From UBA4285 sp050944355 (GTDB lineage: Bacteria > Bacillota > Clostridia > Lachnospirales > Lachnospiraceae), in contig JBMNQX010000002.1 in the NCBI GenBank assembly GCA_050944355.1, positions 1 through 64,000 of the forward strand: a DNA stretch of 64,000 nucleotides. Reading direction: 5' to 3'. A program made the position numbers and the translations under genes. The notes under the pieces were generated by a model. It searched no databases, had not been told where the DNA came from, and was given only the letters and a program-made list of their open reading frames with translations. Shown here piece by piece: positions 22,613-31,612 of the stretch. Positions within the stretch are counted from its first letter, which is position 1. The number at the start of each line of letters is the position of its first letter.

Positions 22613-23104
22613 ATGGAAGAGAATCAGAATGAAAAGCATATGCTGACACAAGCCGGCTACGACAAGAAACAGAAAGAGCTGGAGTGGCGTAAAGTAGAAT
22701 ACCGCAAGGAAATTGCCAACAAACTGAAGGAAGCCAGAGAGCAGGGAGACCTTTCCGAGAACGCCGAGTACGATGCCGCCAAAGACGAGCAGCGCGACAA
22801 CGAGGCGATGATCGCCCAGCTGGAAGAAGAGCTCGCCAACAGCGTAGTCATCAAAGAAGAGGGCCGCGCGGGCAAGAAGACCGTTCACATGCAGAGCCGC
22901 GTGCAGATTCTTGACGTCGAGCTCGATCAGAAACTGGACTACACGCTTGTCGGTTCGGCTGAGGCGGATATCATGAACAATCTGATATCCAATGAGTCTC
23001 CGCTGGGCGCGGCAATCCTCGGACACAAGGCCGGCGACACCGTAATCGTGGATGCTCCGGCAGGACAGCTTCCGTACAAGATTCTGTCTGTTGTCAACGA
23101 GTAA
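22613..23104 (+). CDS. greA: Transcription elongation factor GreA
   Basis: A 163-aa cleavage factor that enters the RNA polymerase secondary channel and rescues backtracked complexes. The N-terminal antiparallel coiled coil (about 10-80) carries the acidic tip LSENAEYDAAKDEQ, and the C-terminal FKBP-like domain (about 85-160) has GSAEADIMNNLISNESPLG and the closing AGQLPYKILSV. The length is standard. GGAGG is 13 bases before the ATG, with AAGG closer. lysS follows after a terminator, a common clostridial order. Confidence 0.96.
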   Translation: MEENQNEKHMLTQAGYDKKQKELEWRKVEYRKEIANKLKEAREQGDLSENAEYDAAKDEQRDNEAMIAQLEEELANSVVIKEEGRAGKKTVHMQSRVQILDVELDQKLDYTLVGSAEADIMNNLISNESPLGAAILGHKAGDTVIVDAPAGQLPYKILSVVNE

Positions 23105-23128
23105 AAAGGGGTCAGAGTATCAAACCAG

Positions 23129-23164
23129 AAGGCAGCTCCCGATCCAGGTGATGCTGCCTTTTTC
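23129..23164 (+). terminator. Rho-independent terminator of greA
   Basis: AAGGCAGC pairs with GCTGCCTT around a 16-base loop and runs into TTTTT. Confidence 0.85.
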
Positions 23165-23199
23165 ATGTATTAAACAATAAAGTTAATCGCGAGGAAATC

Positions 23200-25146
23200 A
23201 TGGCAGAGCAGAACAGAAACGACAAGAAGCAGCAGGTCGACGAGAATGAGCAGATCCGCAACCGTGTGGAGAAGTTCAAGACGCTGCAGGCGGAGGGAAA
23301 GGATCCTTTCGTAATCACAAAGTATGATGTGACTCATCACAGCACTGACATCACCGGCAATTTTGAGGAAATGGAAGGCAAAGAGGTCAGTCTTGCCGGC
23401 CGTCTCATGCAGAAGCGCGTGATGGGCAAAGCTTCTTTCGGTAATATCGCCGACTTAAAGGGCAGCATTCAGATATATGCGTCCCGCGATTCGCTGGGCG
23501 ACGAGCCCTACAAGGCATTCAAAAAGCTTGATATCGGCGATGTTGTCGGCGTCAAAGGGACAGTTTTCAAAACACAGAAGGGTGAGATCTCAATCCGGTG
23601 TTCCGAAGTGACGCTGCTCGCCAAGTGCTTCCGCGTACTCCCGGAAAAGTTTCACGGCCTGAAAGACACAGATCTGCGGTATCGTCAGAGATACGTCGAT
23701 CTGATGATGAACCAGGATGTCAAGGAGACATTTGTCAAGCGCAGCGCCATCATCCGGGAAATCCGCCGTTTTCTGGACGACCGCGGGTTCATGGAGGTCG
23801 AAACTCCGATGCTCGTGGAAAATGCGGGCGGCGCCGCGGCACGGCCATTTGTCACGCATTACAATGCACTCGACGAGGACAGAAAGCTGCGCATTTCGCT
23901 TGAACTGTATCTGAAGCGCCTGATCGTCGGCGGCATGGAGCGGGTTTATGAGATCGGCCGCGTGTTCCGCAATGAGGGCGTGGACACAAAGCACAATCCG
24001 GAATTCACGCTGATGGAGCTGTATCAGGCCTACACGGATTACTACGGCATGATGGAGCTGACGGAATCTCTGTTCCGGGATCTGGCGCAGAAGGTGTGCG
24101 GATCGACGACGATTCAGTACGGCGGCACCGAGATCGATCTCGGCAGGCCGTTCCGCCGCATGACGATGACGGAAGCGGTGAAGGAAATGGCCGGCGTCGA
24201 TTTTGATGAGGTGAAGACGGATGAAGAGGCCAGGGCTCTCGCAAAAGAGCGCGGCATTGAGTTCGAGGAGCGCCACAAGAAGGGCGATATCCTGAACCTG
24301 TTCTTTGACACGTACTGCGAAGAAAAGATGATTCAGCCGACATTTATCATGGATCATCCGATCGAAATTTCTCCTCTGACCAAGAAGCACCCGGACGACC
24401 CGGGCAAGGTGCAGCGTTTCGAGCTGTACATCAACGGCTGGGAGATGTGCAACGCATATTCCGAGCTGAATGACCCGATTGACCAGCGCGAGCGCTTTGC
24501 GGCGCAGGATGCTCTGGCAGCGGCCGGCGACGAAGAGGCCAACCACACCGATGAGGACTTCCTGAATGCTCTGGCGTACGGTATGCCTCCGACAGGCGGC
24601 ATCGGCTACGGCATCGACCGTCTTGTCATGCTGCTCACGGACAGCCCGGCTATCCGCGATGTTCTTCTCTTCCCGACGCTGAAATCCGGCAACAGGGAAA
24701 CGGCGCCGGCGTCAGCGGCCTCCGCAGAATCTTCCGCGGAAAACGGTTTCTTTACGCCGAACGACAGGATTGATTTCAGCCACGTCAAGGTAGAGGACTT
24801 CCTGCAGGATGAAGTCGACTTCGACACATTCAGCAAGTGCGACTTCCGCGCCGTGAAGGTCAAGGCCTGCGAGGCTGTCAAAAAATCCAAGAAACTGCTG
24901 CAGTTTACGCTGGACGACGGCACGGGCACAGACCGGATCATTCTTTCCGGCATCCACGCGTACTACGAGCCGGAAGAGCTGGTCGGCAAGACGCTGATCG
25001 CCATTGTCAATCTGAAGCCGCGCAGGATGATGGGCATTGATTCCTGCGGCATGCTGATCTCCGCTGTTCACGAGGAAGACGGAGAAGAAAAGCTCCATCT
25101 GATCATGGTGGACAACCACATCCCGGCGGGCGCAAAACTCTGCTGA
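23200..25146 (+). CDS. lysS: Lysyl-tRNA synthetase (class II) with extra C-terminal tRNA-binding domain
   Basis: A 648-aa enzyme that charges tRNA-Lys, longer than the usual 490-510. An N-terminal anticodon-binding OB fold (about 60-165, with SLAGRLMQKRVMGK) is followed by the class II catalytic core: motif 2 GRVFRNEGVDTKHNPEFT, the lysine-site stretch ELYINGWEMCNAYSELNDP and motif 3 GIGYGIDRLVML. After an Ala/Ser-rich linker (about 505-525) comes an additional domain (about 539-648). This resembles the EMAPII/Arc1p/MetG-C tRNA-binding OB fold, with FRAVKV, LSGIHAYYEPEELVGKT, LKPRRMMGIDSCGM and IPAGAKL. That module normally binds tRNA non-specifically and strengthens aminoacylation. Confidence 0.95.
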   Translation: MAEQNRNDKKQQVDENEQIRNRVEKFKTLQAEGKDPFVITKYDVTHHSTDITGNFEEMEGKEVSLAGRLMQKRVMGKASFGNIADLKGSIQIYASRDSLGDEPYKAFKKLDIGDVVGVKGTVFKTQKGEISIRCSEVTLLAKCFRVLPEKFHGLKDTDLRYRQRYVDLMMNQDVKETFVKRSAIIREIRRFLDDRGFMEVETPMLVENAGGAAARPFVTHYNALDEDRKLRISLELYLKRLIVGGMERVYEIGRVFRNEGVDTKHNPEFTLMELYQAYTDYYGMMELTESLFRDLAQKVCGSTTIQYGGTEIDLGRPFRRMTMTEAVKEMAGVDFDEVKTDEEARALAKERGIEFEERHKKGDILNLFFDTYCEEKMIQPTFIMDHPIEISPLTKKHPDDPGKVQRFELYINGWEMCNAYSELNDPIDQRERFAAQDALAAAGDEEANHTDEDFLNALAYGMPPTGGIGYGIDRLVMLLTDSPAIRDVLLFPTLKSGNRETAPASAASAESSAENGFFTPNDRIDFSHVKVEDFLQDEVDFDTFSKCDFRAVKVKACEAVKKSKKLLQFTLDDGTGTDRIILSGIHAYYEPEELVGKTLIAIVNLKPRRMMGIDSCGMLISAVHEEDGEEKLHLIMVDNHIPAGAKLC

Positions 25147-25202
25147 AACCGGAGACAGACGCCCGGATACGATTGACGCCGGGCGGAAAACGGATAATGA
25201 AA

Positions 25203-25242
25203 AACGGTCCTTTCCTGTTCATACAGGAAGGGGCCGTTCTTT
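25203..25242. terminator. Bidirectional terminator between lysS and the aldo/keto reductase
   Basis: AACGGTCCTTTCCTGT pairs with ACAGGAAGGGGCCGTT (a single mismatch) around TTCA, with A residues on the left and TCTTT on the right, between converging genes. Confidence 0.88.
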
Positions 25243-25274
25243 AATGTCAGATACCTGAGAGAAATGCTTCTCTT

Positions 25275-26408
25275 TCACGCCTGGTCCAGTTTTTTCGCGG
25301 CATCTTCAAGAAGAGAGCGGATCGGAAGATGCTGAGGGCATACGCGCTCGCACTGACCACATCTGATGCAGTCTGACGGACGTCCGGATCGTTTTATCAG
25401 GGAACTGTAGAACGATTTTGCCCGGAAGGTGTCATTGGGATAGATGGTAAGTGTATTCATGGTTCTGAATACATCCGGGATGGAAATATGCTCCGGGCAG
25501 CCGTCTGTACAATAGCGGCATCCGGTGCACCCGATCAGCGGGATATCCGTCATTGTTTTTACGGTATACCGGATCGTCTCTTTTTCTGTTTCATTCAGTT
25601 CCTGAAATGGCGAGAAGGTGTGAATATTGTCTTTCATCTGCTCGCGTCCGCTCATGCCGGACAGAATCGTCATGACGCCGGGCAGCGATCCGACAAAGCG
25701 CAGAGCCCAGGAAGCGATCGAGCGATCCGGGTCAATGGCTTTGTACCGCGCTTCCAGCTCCGGCTTCAGATGCGCAAGAGAACCGCCTTTTACGGGCTCC
25801 ATGATGATCATCGGGATCTTTCTTTCACTCAGGATCTCGTAGAGTTTTCCGGAGCGCACAACCGGGTTGTTCCAGTCAAGATAGTTGAGTTGGATCTGAA
25901 CGAATTCGACCTCCGGATGTTTGTCGAGCACCTGAGTCAGAAGCTCGGGAGAACCGTGAAAAGAAAAGCCGAAGTGGCGGATCTTTCCTTCCTTTTTCTT
26001 CGCCATCGCCCAGTTGAAACAGTCGTATTTTTCATACGTGTCATAGTTCGGACCGTCTTCCAGGGAATGGAGGAGATAAAAGTCAAAGTATTGTGCGCCC
26101 GTGCGCTCCAGCTGCTCCTGGAAAATGCGGTCGCGGTCCTGTTCATTTTTCATGCACCAGGCGGGCAGCTTGTCGGCAAGATAAAATGTATCTCTCGGAT
26201 AGCGCTCTACGATGGCTTTTTTCATTGCGGTTTCTGAAAAGCCGCTGTGATATACGTAGGCGGTATCAAAATAATTCAGTCCCGCCTGCATATACATATC
26301 GACCATCTCGCATACCTGCCGGTAATCAATGTCAGAATCCTTTTTGCTCTTTAACGGAAGCCGCATCATGCCAAAGCCGAGTTTCGGCATTTTATCAAGA
26401 TCAATCAT
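25275..26408 (-). CDS. Aldo/keto reductase with C-terminal 4Fe-4S clusters
   Basis: A 377-aa oxidoreductase. The N-terminal TIM barrel (about 1-280) has GFGMMRLP, the catalytic tyrosine in FDTAYVYHSG, and FYLLHSLED, as in NADPH-dependent aldo/keto reductases. The C-terminus carries two ferredoxin-like Cys clusters, CTGCRYCTDGCP and CIRCGQCERVCP, which could pass electrons to or from the flavin- or pyridine-nucleotide-linked partner. This architecture is common in anaerobic Firmicutes and its substrates are generally unknown. ATG 26408 has AAGGAGG 6 bases upstream; the ORF begins 7 codons earlier without such a site. Confidence 0.9.
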   Translation of the reverse strand: MIDLDKMPKLGFGMMRLPLKSKKDSDIDYRQVCEMVDMYMQAGLNYFDTAYVYHSGFSETAMKKAIVERYPRDTFYLADKLPAWCMKNEQDRDRIFQEQLERTGAQYFDFYLLHSLEDGPNYDTYEKYDCFNWAMAKKKEGKIRHFGFSFHGSPELLTQVLDKHPEVEFVQIQLNYLDWNNPVVRSGKLYEILSERKIPMIIMEPVKGGSLAHLKPELEARYKAIDPDRSIASWALRFVGSLPGVMTILSGMSGREQMKDNIHTFSPFQELNETEKETIRYTVKTMTDIPLIGCTGCRYCTDGCPEHISIPDVFRTMNTLTIYPNDTFRAKSFYSSLIKRSGRPSDCIRCGQCERVCPQHLPIRSLLEDAAKKLDQA

Positions 26409-26526
26409 AACTTCCTCCTTTCTGTTCAAACATACTATAAACTCATACTATGCAGGAAAATGTCGGATTTCACTTGCGTTTCTTAAGGACAATCATGTTG
26501 TTTTTTAAGATAAGAATTCTGGATTT

Positions 26527-27252
26527 TCACAGAGTATCGATTCCGGCTTTTCGTGCCTGATCTTCCTGATCTTTCCGGTCGATACGATAGATTCTGTTTC
26601 CGCGTCTGAATAAACTTCCGGTCTGGTGAAAATGAAACGGCACACCGTACGCCGCGCACTGTGCCCTTGTGACAAGAATCCAGCTATAATCGCAGATTCT
26701 GGCGGCATCCCCGGACTCACCTCCGCAGGAAACGCACTCGATTTCGTCGTGATACTGCCCGAGATATTTCTCGATGTGAATTTCCTCCAACATCGGCTCA
26801 TGGATGATCTCTTTGTGTCGGATCGGAAGCGCCAGAAAGAAAGGAAGCCGCCGGTCGGCCTGATCCTGGTTTTCGCAGGTGCAGCAGACATGGACGTTTT
26901 CATAGCCGCTGCCCCAGTCCTCAGGAAGCCCTTCATAGAACCTTTCGGGGCGTTTTGTGATGAAATAGAACTGCAGATCGGAGCGCTCTTTCATCATCTG
27001 CCAGGCTTCGGGACGCCATCCGTCGGCAGCCGGATGAAAGAAGTCGGACGTAAAACAGGTCATCACCGTGCCTTCCTCCGGCTTCAGTTTGTAATTTCCA
27101 TGCCGGTCCCGTCTGACGGGAAGATCAAAAGAAGCGGTCTTCTGCACAACGGAGGCGTCTCTTCCTACCCTGGCGTCGCGCCGATATACATAGCAGTTCT
27201 GACAGCCGGTGCTGCATTTCGTGCAGCCGTGCCATGGATTCCAGAGTGACAT
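26527..27252 (-). CDS. DUF5131 family protein (phage Gp37/Gp68-like)
   Basis: A 241-aa protein of the DUF5131 family, found both in phages and bacterial chromosomes with no settled function. It begins WNPWHGCTKCSTGCQNCYVYRRD, a CxxCxxxCxxC arrangement that could bind a metal or iron-sulfur cluster, followed by TCFTSDFFHPAADGWR and FYFITKRPERF, both typical of the family. It also has CVSCGGESG, a metal- or nucleotide-site-like loop. ATG 27252 has AAAGGAGG upstream; the ORF starts 30 codons earlier without support. No phage structural gene is near, so prophage origin is not indicated. Confidence 0.82.
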   Translation of the reverse strand: MSLWNPWHGCTKCSTGCQNCYVYRRDARVGRDASVVQKTASFDLPVRRDRHGNYKLKPEEGTVMTCFTSDFFHPAADGWRPEAWQMMKERSDLQFYFITKRPERFYEGLPEDWGSGYENVHVCCTCENQDQADRRLPFFLALPIRHKEIIHEPMLEEIHIEKYLGQYHDEIECVSCGGESGDAARICDYSWILVTRAQCAAYGVPFHFHQTGSLFRRGNRIYRIDRKDQEDQARKAGIDTL

Positions 27253-27421
27253 GATGCCTCCTTTCCGCGGTTCATGCAAAGAAACTGCTGCAGCTGCGTC
27301 GGGCGGCTGCGGTGGATACTGACCGGTTATTCTCACCAGCATTCATGCTTATTATATACCGGGAAACGGGCGCTTATTCTGTTTATCCGGGATGAAAAAT
27401 GAATCTGAAAATTTCTGCCCG

Positions 27422-27889
27422 TCAGGCCAGCTGTTTCCGGAAAAGGAACCGGAACAAATGGCGGACGAAAGGTCCTATTAAAAAGATCTGCAGAAAGTAA
27501 GCGGCGGGGAAGCAGACGGCTGCCGTGCTGATCCACTGAATCAGCCAGCTGCCGGTGAATCCCTGGTGAAAGAACGTCGCAAACAGCGTGATCATCGGCA
27601 CGATTAACATTACCGTCACGGACTGAATCGCCACGGTCATCAGAATCGGGCTGTCCTTTTTTTTATCGATCAGTCTGTGGGCGGCTCTGACAGACGTCTT
27701 TGTGATGAAAAAGAAAATCAGAATAAAGACGACGATGTATTCTACCCACATTTCCTTTATCGCGAGAGCCAGAACACTGTAATTTAAACCGCCCGTCTGA
27801 AGAGACAGCGTGTAGACCGTCATCGAATAAACCATGCAGAATACCATGATCATGGTAAATACTACTCTCTGAAAATTTGTCTTTGGCAT
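27422..27889 (-). CDS. DUF2798 membrane protein
   Basis: A 155-aa integral membrane protein matching the DUF2798 type, of unknown function. Four hydrophobic segments are visible at about 8-28, 47-65, 85-107 and 117-140, with basic loops (RAAHRLIDKKKD, RHLFRFLFRKQ) that place the C-terminus inside. AGGAGG precedes the ATG by 9 bases. It is divergent from the epimerase operon, with 279 AT-rich bases between them, and no terminator is obvious after it. Confidence 0.72.
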   Translation of the reverse strand: MPKTNFQRVVFTMIMVFCMVYSMTVYTLSLQTGGLNYSVLALAIKEMWVEYIVVFILIFFFITKTSVRAAHRLIDKKKDSPILMTVAIQSVTVMLIVPMITLFATFFHQGFTGSWLIQWISTAAVCFPAAYFLQIFLIGPFVRHLFRFLFRKQLA

Positions 27890-28168
27890 TTCTGCCAGCC
27901 TCCTGTTTTCATTGAATCTGAATAGTATGTTTGTGCTGTGCCTCTCAGGCGCAGACTTTTATATTATAAAAAATCAAATTATCGGATGTCATGGGCAAAA
28001 TGACGAAATATCCGGCTTTGTCTTAAGACGGAAAAATAGAAAAACCAGACAAATATTCAAGAAAACCGGAATCAGATTTGATAAAATTTTAGTAGAAAGA
28101 TACTTCGTGAAAAATAATGAATGCATGGACGCAGTTTATGAATGGCTGCATTATGGAGGACGATCACG

Positions 28169-29182
28169 ATGAAGGTATTCATGATCGGTGGTACCGGACT
28201 GCTGGGCAGTGAGGCTGCGAAAGTTTTGATCGAGAGAGGAAATGAAGTGCTTTCGGTCGCGCTTCCGCCTCTTCCGAAGGGGGCTGTGCTTCCTCCGGAA
28301 ATGAAGACTATATATGGCAATTATCTGAAAATGAGCGACGATGAGCTGCGCGGTCATATGACCGGCTGCGACGGCTTCGTGTTTGCCGCGGGTGTGGACG
28401 AGCGGGTCGAGGGCCCGGCCCCCATTTATGAAATGTATAAAAAGTACAATATCGACCCGATCAGACGTCTGTTGAAACTGGCTAAGGAATGCGGCGTGAA
28501 GCATGTTTCGATCTGCGGCTCGTATTTTTCCTATTTTGCCAAAATCAGACCTGAGCTTGAACTGACAAAATGGCATCCTTATATCCGTTCACGGATTGAT
28601 CAGGAAAGAGCTGCCATCGCCTTTGCCGATGAAAATTTCAGCGTAGGGGTTCTGGAACTCCCCTATATTTTCGGCACACAGCCGGGCCGCAAACCGGTCT
28701 GGATGTTTCTGGCCGAGCGGATTCGAAATTCAAAACGAAGAGTGATGTATCCGCGCGGCGGCTCGGCGATGATCACCGCACATCAGGCAGGGCAGGCGAT
28801 CTCCGGCGCACTGAAACAGACGCAGGGCGGGAAGTGCTGGCCCGTGGGGTTCTATAACATGACCTGGAAGGAAATGCTCTCAATTATGTGCAGGTATATG
28901 GGATGCCCGGGCAAAAAGATTACCACGATTCCGGACTGGATGTTCACCCTTGGGTGTAAATCCATGCTGAGGGAGCAGAAAAAACGAGGCGTCCAGGGTG
29001 GCCTGTATCTGCCGAAACTTCCGGAAATTCAGTGCAGGGAACTATTCATTGACAAATCACTCGGAAGTACTCCGCTTGGGGTACAGCCTGATGACATTGA
29101 TGCCGCCATCGGCGATTCCATGCGGCTGTGCGCGGATATTCTGGATGGAAAATCAAAAGCCGTCTCTATGAAAGGAGAGTAG
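28169..29182 (+). CDS. NAD-dependent epimerase/dehydratase family protein
   Basis: A 337-aa extended SDR protein. The Rossmann start MKVFMIGGTGLLGSEAAKVL has the GxxGxxG dinucleotide loop. The catalytic Ser and Tyr regions are degenerate: CGSYFSYF near residue 118 and YIRSRIDQE (Tyr-x3-Arg, not Lys) near 139. The protein may therefore be atypical in catalysis or bind without reducing. ATG 28169 follows GGAGG at 9 bases. Only 4 bases separate it from the second SDR gene, with which it forms an operon. Substrate unknown. Confidence 0.78.
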   Translation: MKVFMIGGTGLLGSEAAKVLIERGNEVLSVALPPLPKGAVLPPEMKTIYGNYLKMSDDELRGHMTGCDGFVFAAGVDERVEGPAPIYEMYKKYNIDPIRRLLKLAKECGVKHVSICGSYFSYFAKIRPELELTKWHPYIRSRIDQERAAIAFADENFSVGVLELPYIFGTQPGRKPVWMFLAERIRNSKRRVMYPRGGSAMITAHQAGQAISGALKQTQGGKCWPVGFYNMTWKEMLSIMCRYMGCPGKKITTIPDWMFTLGCKSMLREQKKRGVQGGLYLPKLPEIQCRELFIDKSLGSTPLGVQPDDIDAAIGDSMRLCADILDGKSKAVSMKGE

Positions 29183-29186
29183 CTCT

Positions 29187-30710
29187 TTGGATAAACAGCG
29201 CGTATTTCTGACAGGGGCGACCGGATGCATGGGATTTGCCAGCATGAAGGAAATGCTGAAAGATTCCGATAAGCAGGACATTGTGATTCTGGTCCGCAGC
29301 TCTGAGAAAAACAGAAAATTGTTAAAACCTTTCATGAATACGCAGGGGCTCATAATCGTCTGGGGTGATCTCACAGATTACAGAGCAGTGAGGGAATGTG
29401 TCAGAGACTGTGACCTGATTCTGCACATCGCCGCTTTCGTCTCTCCGGCTGCGGATTATTATCCGAGACAGGCTATGGAAGTCAACTACGGCTCTACACG
29501 TAACCTGATCAACGCTGTTTTTGATCTGGGGCAGGAGAAACGGACCCGCTTCGTGTACATCGGTACCGTAGCGGAAACCGGCGACCGGATGCCGCCGATA
29601 CACTGGGGCCGGGTCGGTGATCCTGTCAAACCAAGCATTTTTGATTACTATGCCGTGTCAAAAGTGGCTGCAGAACGCCTGGTCATCGAAAGCGGCCTGA
29701 AGTATTGGGTGTCTTTGAGGCAGACCGGCATTATCGGCAGCGCCATGAGTAAGATCGATGACGCCATTATTTTCCACAACTGCTTTGATAATGTGCTGGA
29801 ATACTGTTCTGACAGAGATTCTGCGCGTGCCATGAGACATCTTTGCGCGTATTTTCATGACGGGACTTTGAGCGAGTCTTTCTGGGGACATATCTACAAC
29901 ATCGGCGGCGGGGAAAGCTGCAGGGTCGACACCTATACTATGTACAGGAAAGTCTTTGGGGCGATCGGTTTAGACAGTCTGGACTTATTTTTCAGCCCCA
30001 GGAAGCAGGCGATAGTGAATTTTCACGGTCAGTATTATCTTGACAGCGATAAGCTGGAAAATTATCTCCACTTCAGACAGGATTCCATGCAGTATTTTTA
30101 CGATTCGTATATGGAAGAACTGGGGGCAGTCAGGTATATTTCAAAAGCAATCTGCCGGCTTCCCGGCGGACAGAAACTGATGGGATCCATTCTGCGCGTG
30201 AAATTTGACAGGCTGGCGAGAACTGAGCACGGAACACTGCGATTTATCGAAGAAAACATGGAGGGCCATATTGAAGCTTACTGGGGAAGCCGGGAACGCT
30301 GGGAGGCATTGCCGGAAAAGCTGTCGGATATGAAGCACTTTTCTGACTGGGATACGGTGATTGCGATTGATCATGGGTATGACGAAGGCAAGCCGGAAAG
30401 TGAACTGAACTGGGAAGATATGAATAAGGCTGCGCAGTTCAGGGGCGGCAGACTGATAAGCCGTTCTATGATCCAGGGGGACTGGAGTACGAAACTTGAA
30501 TTTGAGTGCGCGTTCGGCCACCGATTTAAGGCGAGCCCCCGTCTTGTCCTGGAAGGCGGGCATTGGTGCGATGAGTGTGAAAGAAAGAGCTGGAATTACG
30601 GCAATCGCGCCAAGACAGATCTTTTTTTCGCTCAAGTCTGGAATCCGCTGCATGAAGAGACAGAATGCAGAGAATATCCGAAAATCGTGTCGGAACTGGA
30701 TGTAAAATAA
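29187..30710 (+). CDS. SDR epimerase-like protein with C-terminal zinc-binding domain (507 aa)
   Basis: The N-terminal 330 or so residues are an extended SDR: FLTGATGCMG (GxxGxxG), LHIAAFVSPAAD, and the catalytic YYAVSK (Tyr-x3-Lys). The remaining 170 residues are not part of that fold. They include a Trp-rich linker (YWGSRERWEALPEKLSDM) and a likely zinc site C441-x3-H445-x15-C461-x2-C464 (GHWCDEC), resembling treble-clef or zinc-ribbon domains of nucleic-acid-associated proteins. The start is TTG with GAAAGGAG upstream, 4 bases after the previous gene. Two linked SDR proteins suggest a joint pathway or complex; the purpose of the zinc domain is unclear. Confidence 0.78.
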   Translation: MDKQRVFLTGATGCMGFASMKEMLKDSDKQDIVILVRSSEKNRKLLKPFMNTQGLIIVWGDLTDYRAVRECVRDCDLILHIAAFVSPAADYYPRQAMEVNYGSTRNLINAVFDLGQEKRTRFVYIGTVAETGDRMPPIHWGRVGDPVKPSIFDYYAVSKVAAERLVIESGLKYWVSLRQTGIIGSAMSKIDDAIIFHNCFDNVLEYCSDRDSARAMRHLCAYFHDGTLSESFWGHIYNIGGGESCRVDTYTMYRKVFGAIGLDSLDLFFSPRKQAIVNFHGQYYLDSDKLENYLHFRQDSMQYFYDSYMEELGAVRYISKAICRLPGGQKLMGSILRVKFDRLARTEHGTLRFIEENMEGHIEAYWGSRERWEALPEKLSDMKHFSDWDTVIAIDHGYDEGKPESELNWEDMNKAAQFRGGRLISRSMIQGDWSTKLEFECAFGHRFKASPRLVLEGGHWCDECERKSWNYGNRAKTDLFFAQVWNPLHEETECREYPKIVSELDVK

Positions 30711-30750
30711 CCGCTGATTCTATTATCACGCGAAAGAATCAGCGGATTAT
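30711..30750. terminator. Bidirectional terminator after the epimerase operon
   Basis: CCGCTGATTC pairs perfectly with GAATCAGCGG around a 15-base loop, followed by ATTATTCT; it separates the converging epimerase operon and the membrane protein gene. Confidence 0.75.
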
Positions 30751-30775
30751 TCTGGCTGCCCGCAGGCTGGCATCA

Positions 30776-31420
30776 TCAGAGCATCTGCAGTCCGAGAACC
30801 AGCATCCACACATAGGCGAGCGTTTTAGGCATCATCAGCGCTCCGACCATCGGCACTTTCTTTGCAAAAAGAGTCACAGGCAGATAACAGCCGAAACTGA
30901 TCAGGATAGCGGCCGTCATGGCGTGCCCGTAGGAAGTGCCGCACTGCAGGAAAAGAATGATCATGCAGATTCCCACGATGGTAAAGGGCAGATTTCGGGC
31001 AAGAGACCAACGGGCGTTTCCCTCGTAATGATACCAGTTATTCTGCGGAAACAGGCAGAGCACAATCCGGACGATGGCAGCGGTGGTCATGATCCCGGCT
31101 ACCATAGGATTGCCGTATCCGTAGAGCTGTACATAGATAGCGTAGAGCAGCAGGTAAAATACCGTCATCGTGATCGAGGATACCTGCAGGCCGAGGCCGA
31201 GACGAAATTCTGTCGACTTCTCTTCGCCCCGCAGATATCTCCTGACGCGCGGCACCAGATGAAACGCATCGCCGGCGCCCAGGAGCAGTGCCAGAATGCC
31301 GTACAGAACAAGCGCGGGTCTTCCCTGACTCCCTGAGAGCAGCACAATGCCCGCGGCAGCGTCAAAGCACAAATAGGTTATATCAAAGACGGATTCAAAA
31401 ATGGCCATACCTTTTTTCAT
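30776..31420 (-). CDS. Polytopic membrane protein of unknown function (214 aa)
   Basis: I do not recognise a family. Six hydrophobic segments are visible: about 10-28, 36-52, 79-98, 106-124, 146-163 and 167-186, with a last one near 195-212. A conserved-looking loop GDAFHLVPRVRRYLRG lies after the second segment and FPQNNWYHYEGNARWS after the fourth. GGAAAGGA lies 6 bases before the ATG. It is divergently arranged with the bcp gene and ends near a shared terminator. Confidence 0.6.
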   Translation of the reverse strand: MKKGMAIFESVFDITYLCFDAAAGIVLLSGSQGRPALVLYGILALLLGAGDAFHLVPRVRRYLRGEEKSTEFRLGLGLQVSSITMTVFYLLLYAIYVQLYGYGNPMVAGIMTTAAIVRIVLCLFPQNNWYHYEGNARWSLARNLPFTIVGICMIILFLQCGTSYGHAMTAAILISFGCYLPVTLFAKKVPMVGALMMPKTLAYVWMLVLGLQML

Positions 31421-31551
31421 GACGTATCCTTTCCGGTGCTGCCGGTCTTAAAACTATCACAAAAGCGAACCCATTGTAACACGATGCTTCTGACAGGCAA
31501 AGGGGATAAGAGACAGGTGAGACAGACGCAGGGTGCCGCCCTGGAATGTTC

Positions 31552-31580
31552 TTGCGGTCAGGAATTCGAACTGCTATGCT
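31552..31580 (+). promoter_or_regulatory. Promoter of bcp
   Basis: TTGCGG (31552-31557), 17-base spacer and TATGCT (31575-31580), with the ATG 33 bases downstream. Confidence 0.55.
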
Positions 31581-31612
31581 TATATTATATTAAAATTAAA
31601 GGAGATGCGACG

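Noticed and set aside
26527..27252. Prophage remnant
   Set aside because: DUF5131 occurs in phages but also on chromosomes; no capsid, tail, terminase or integrase gene is near.
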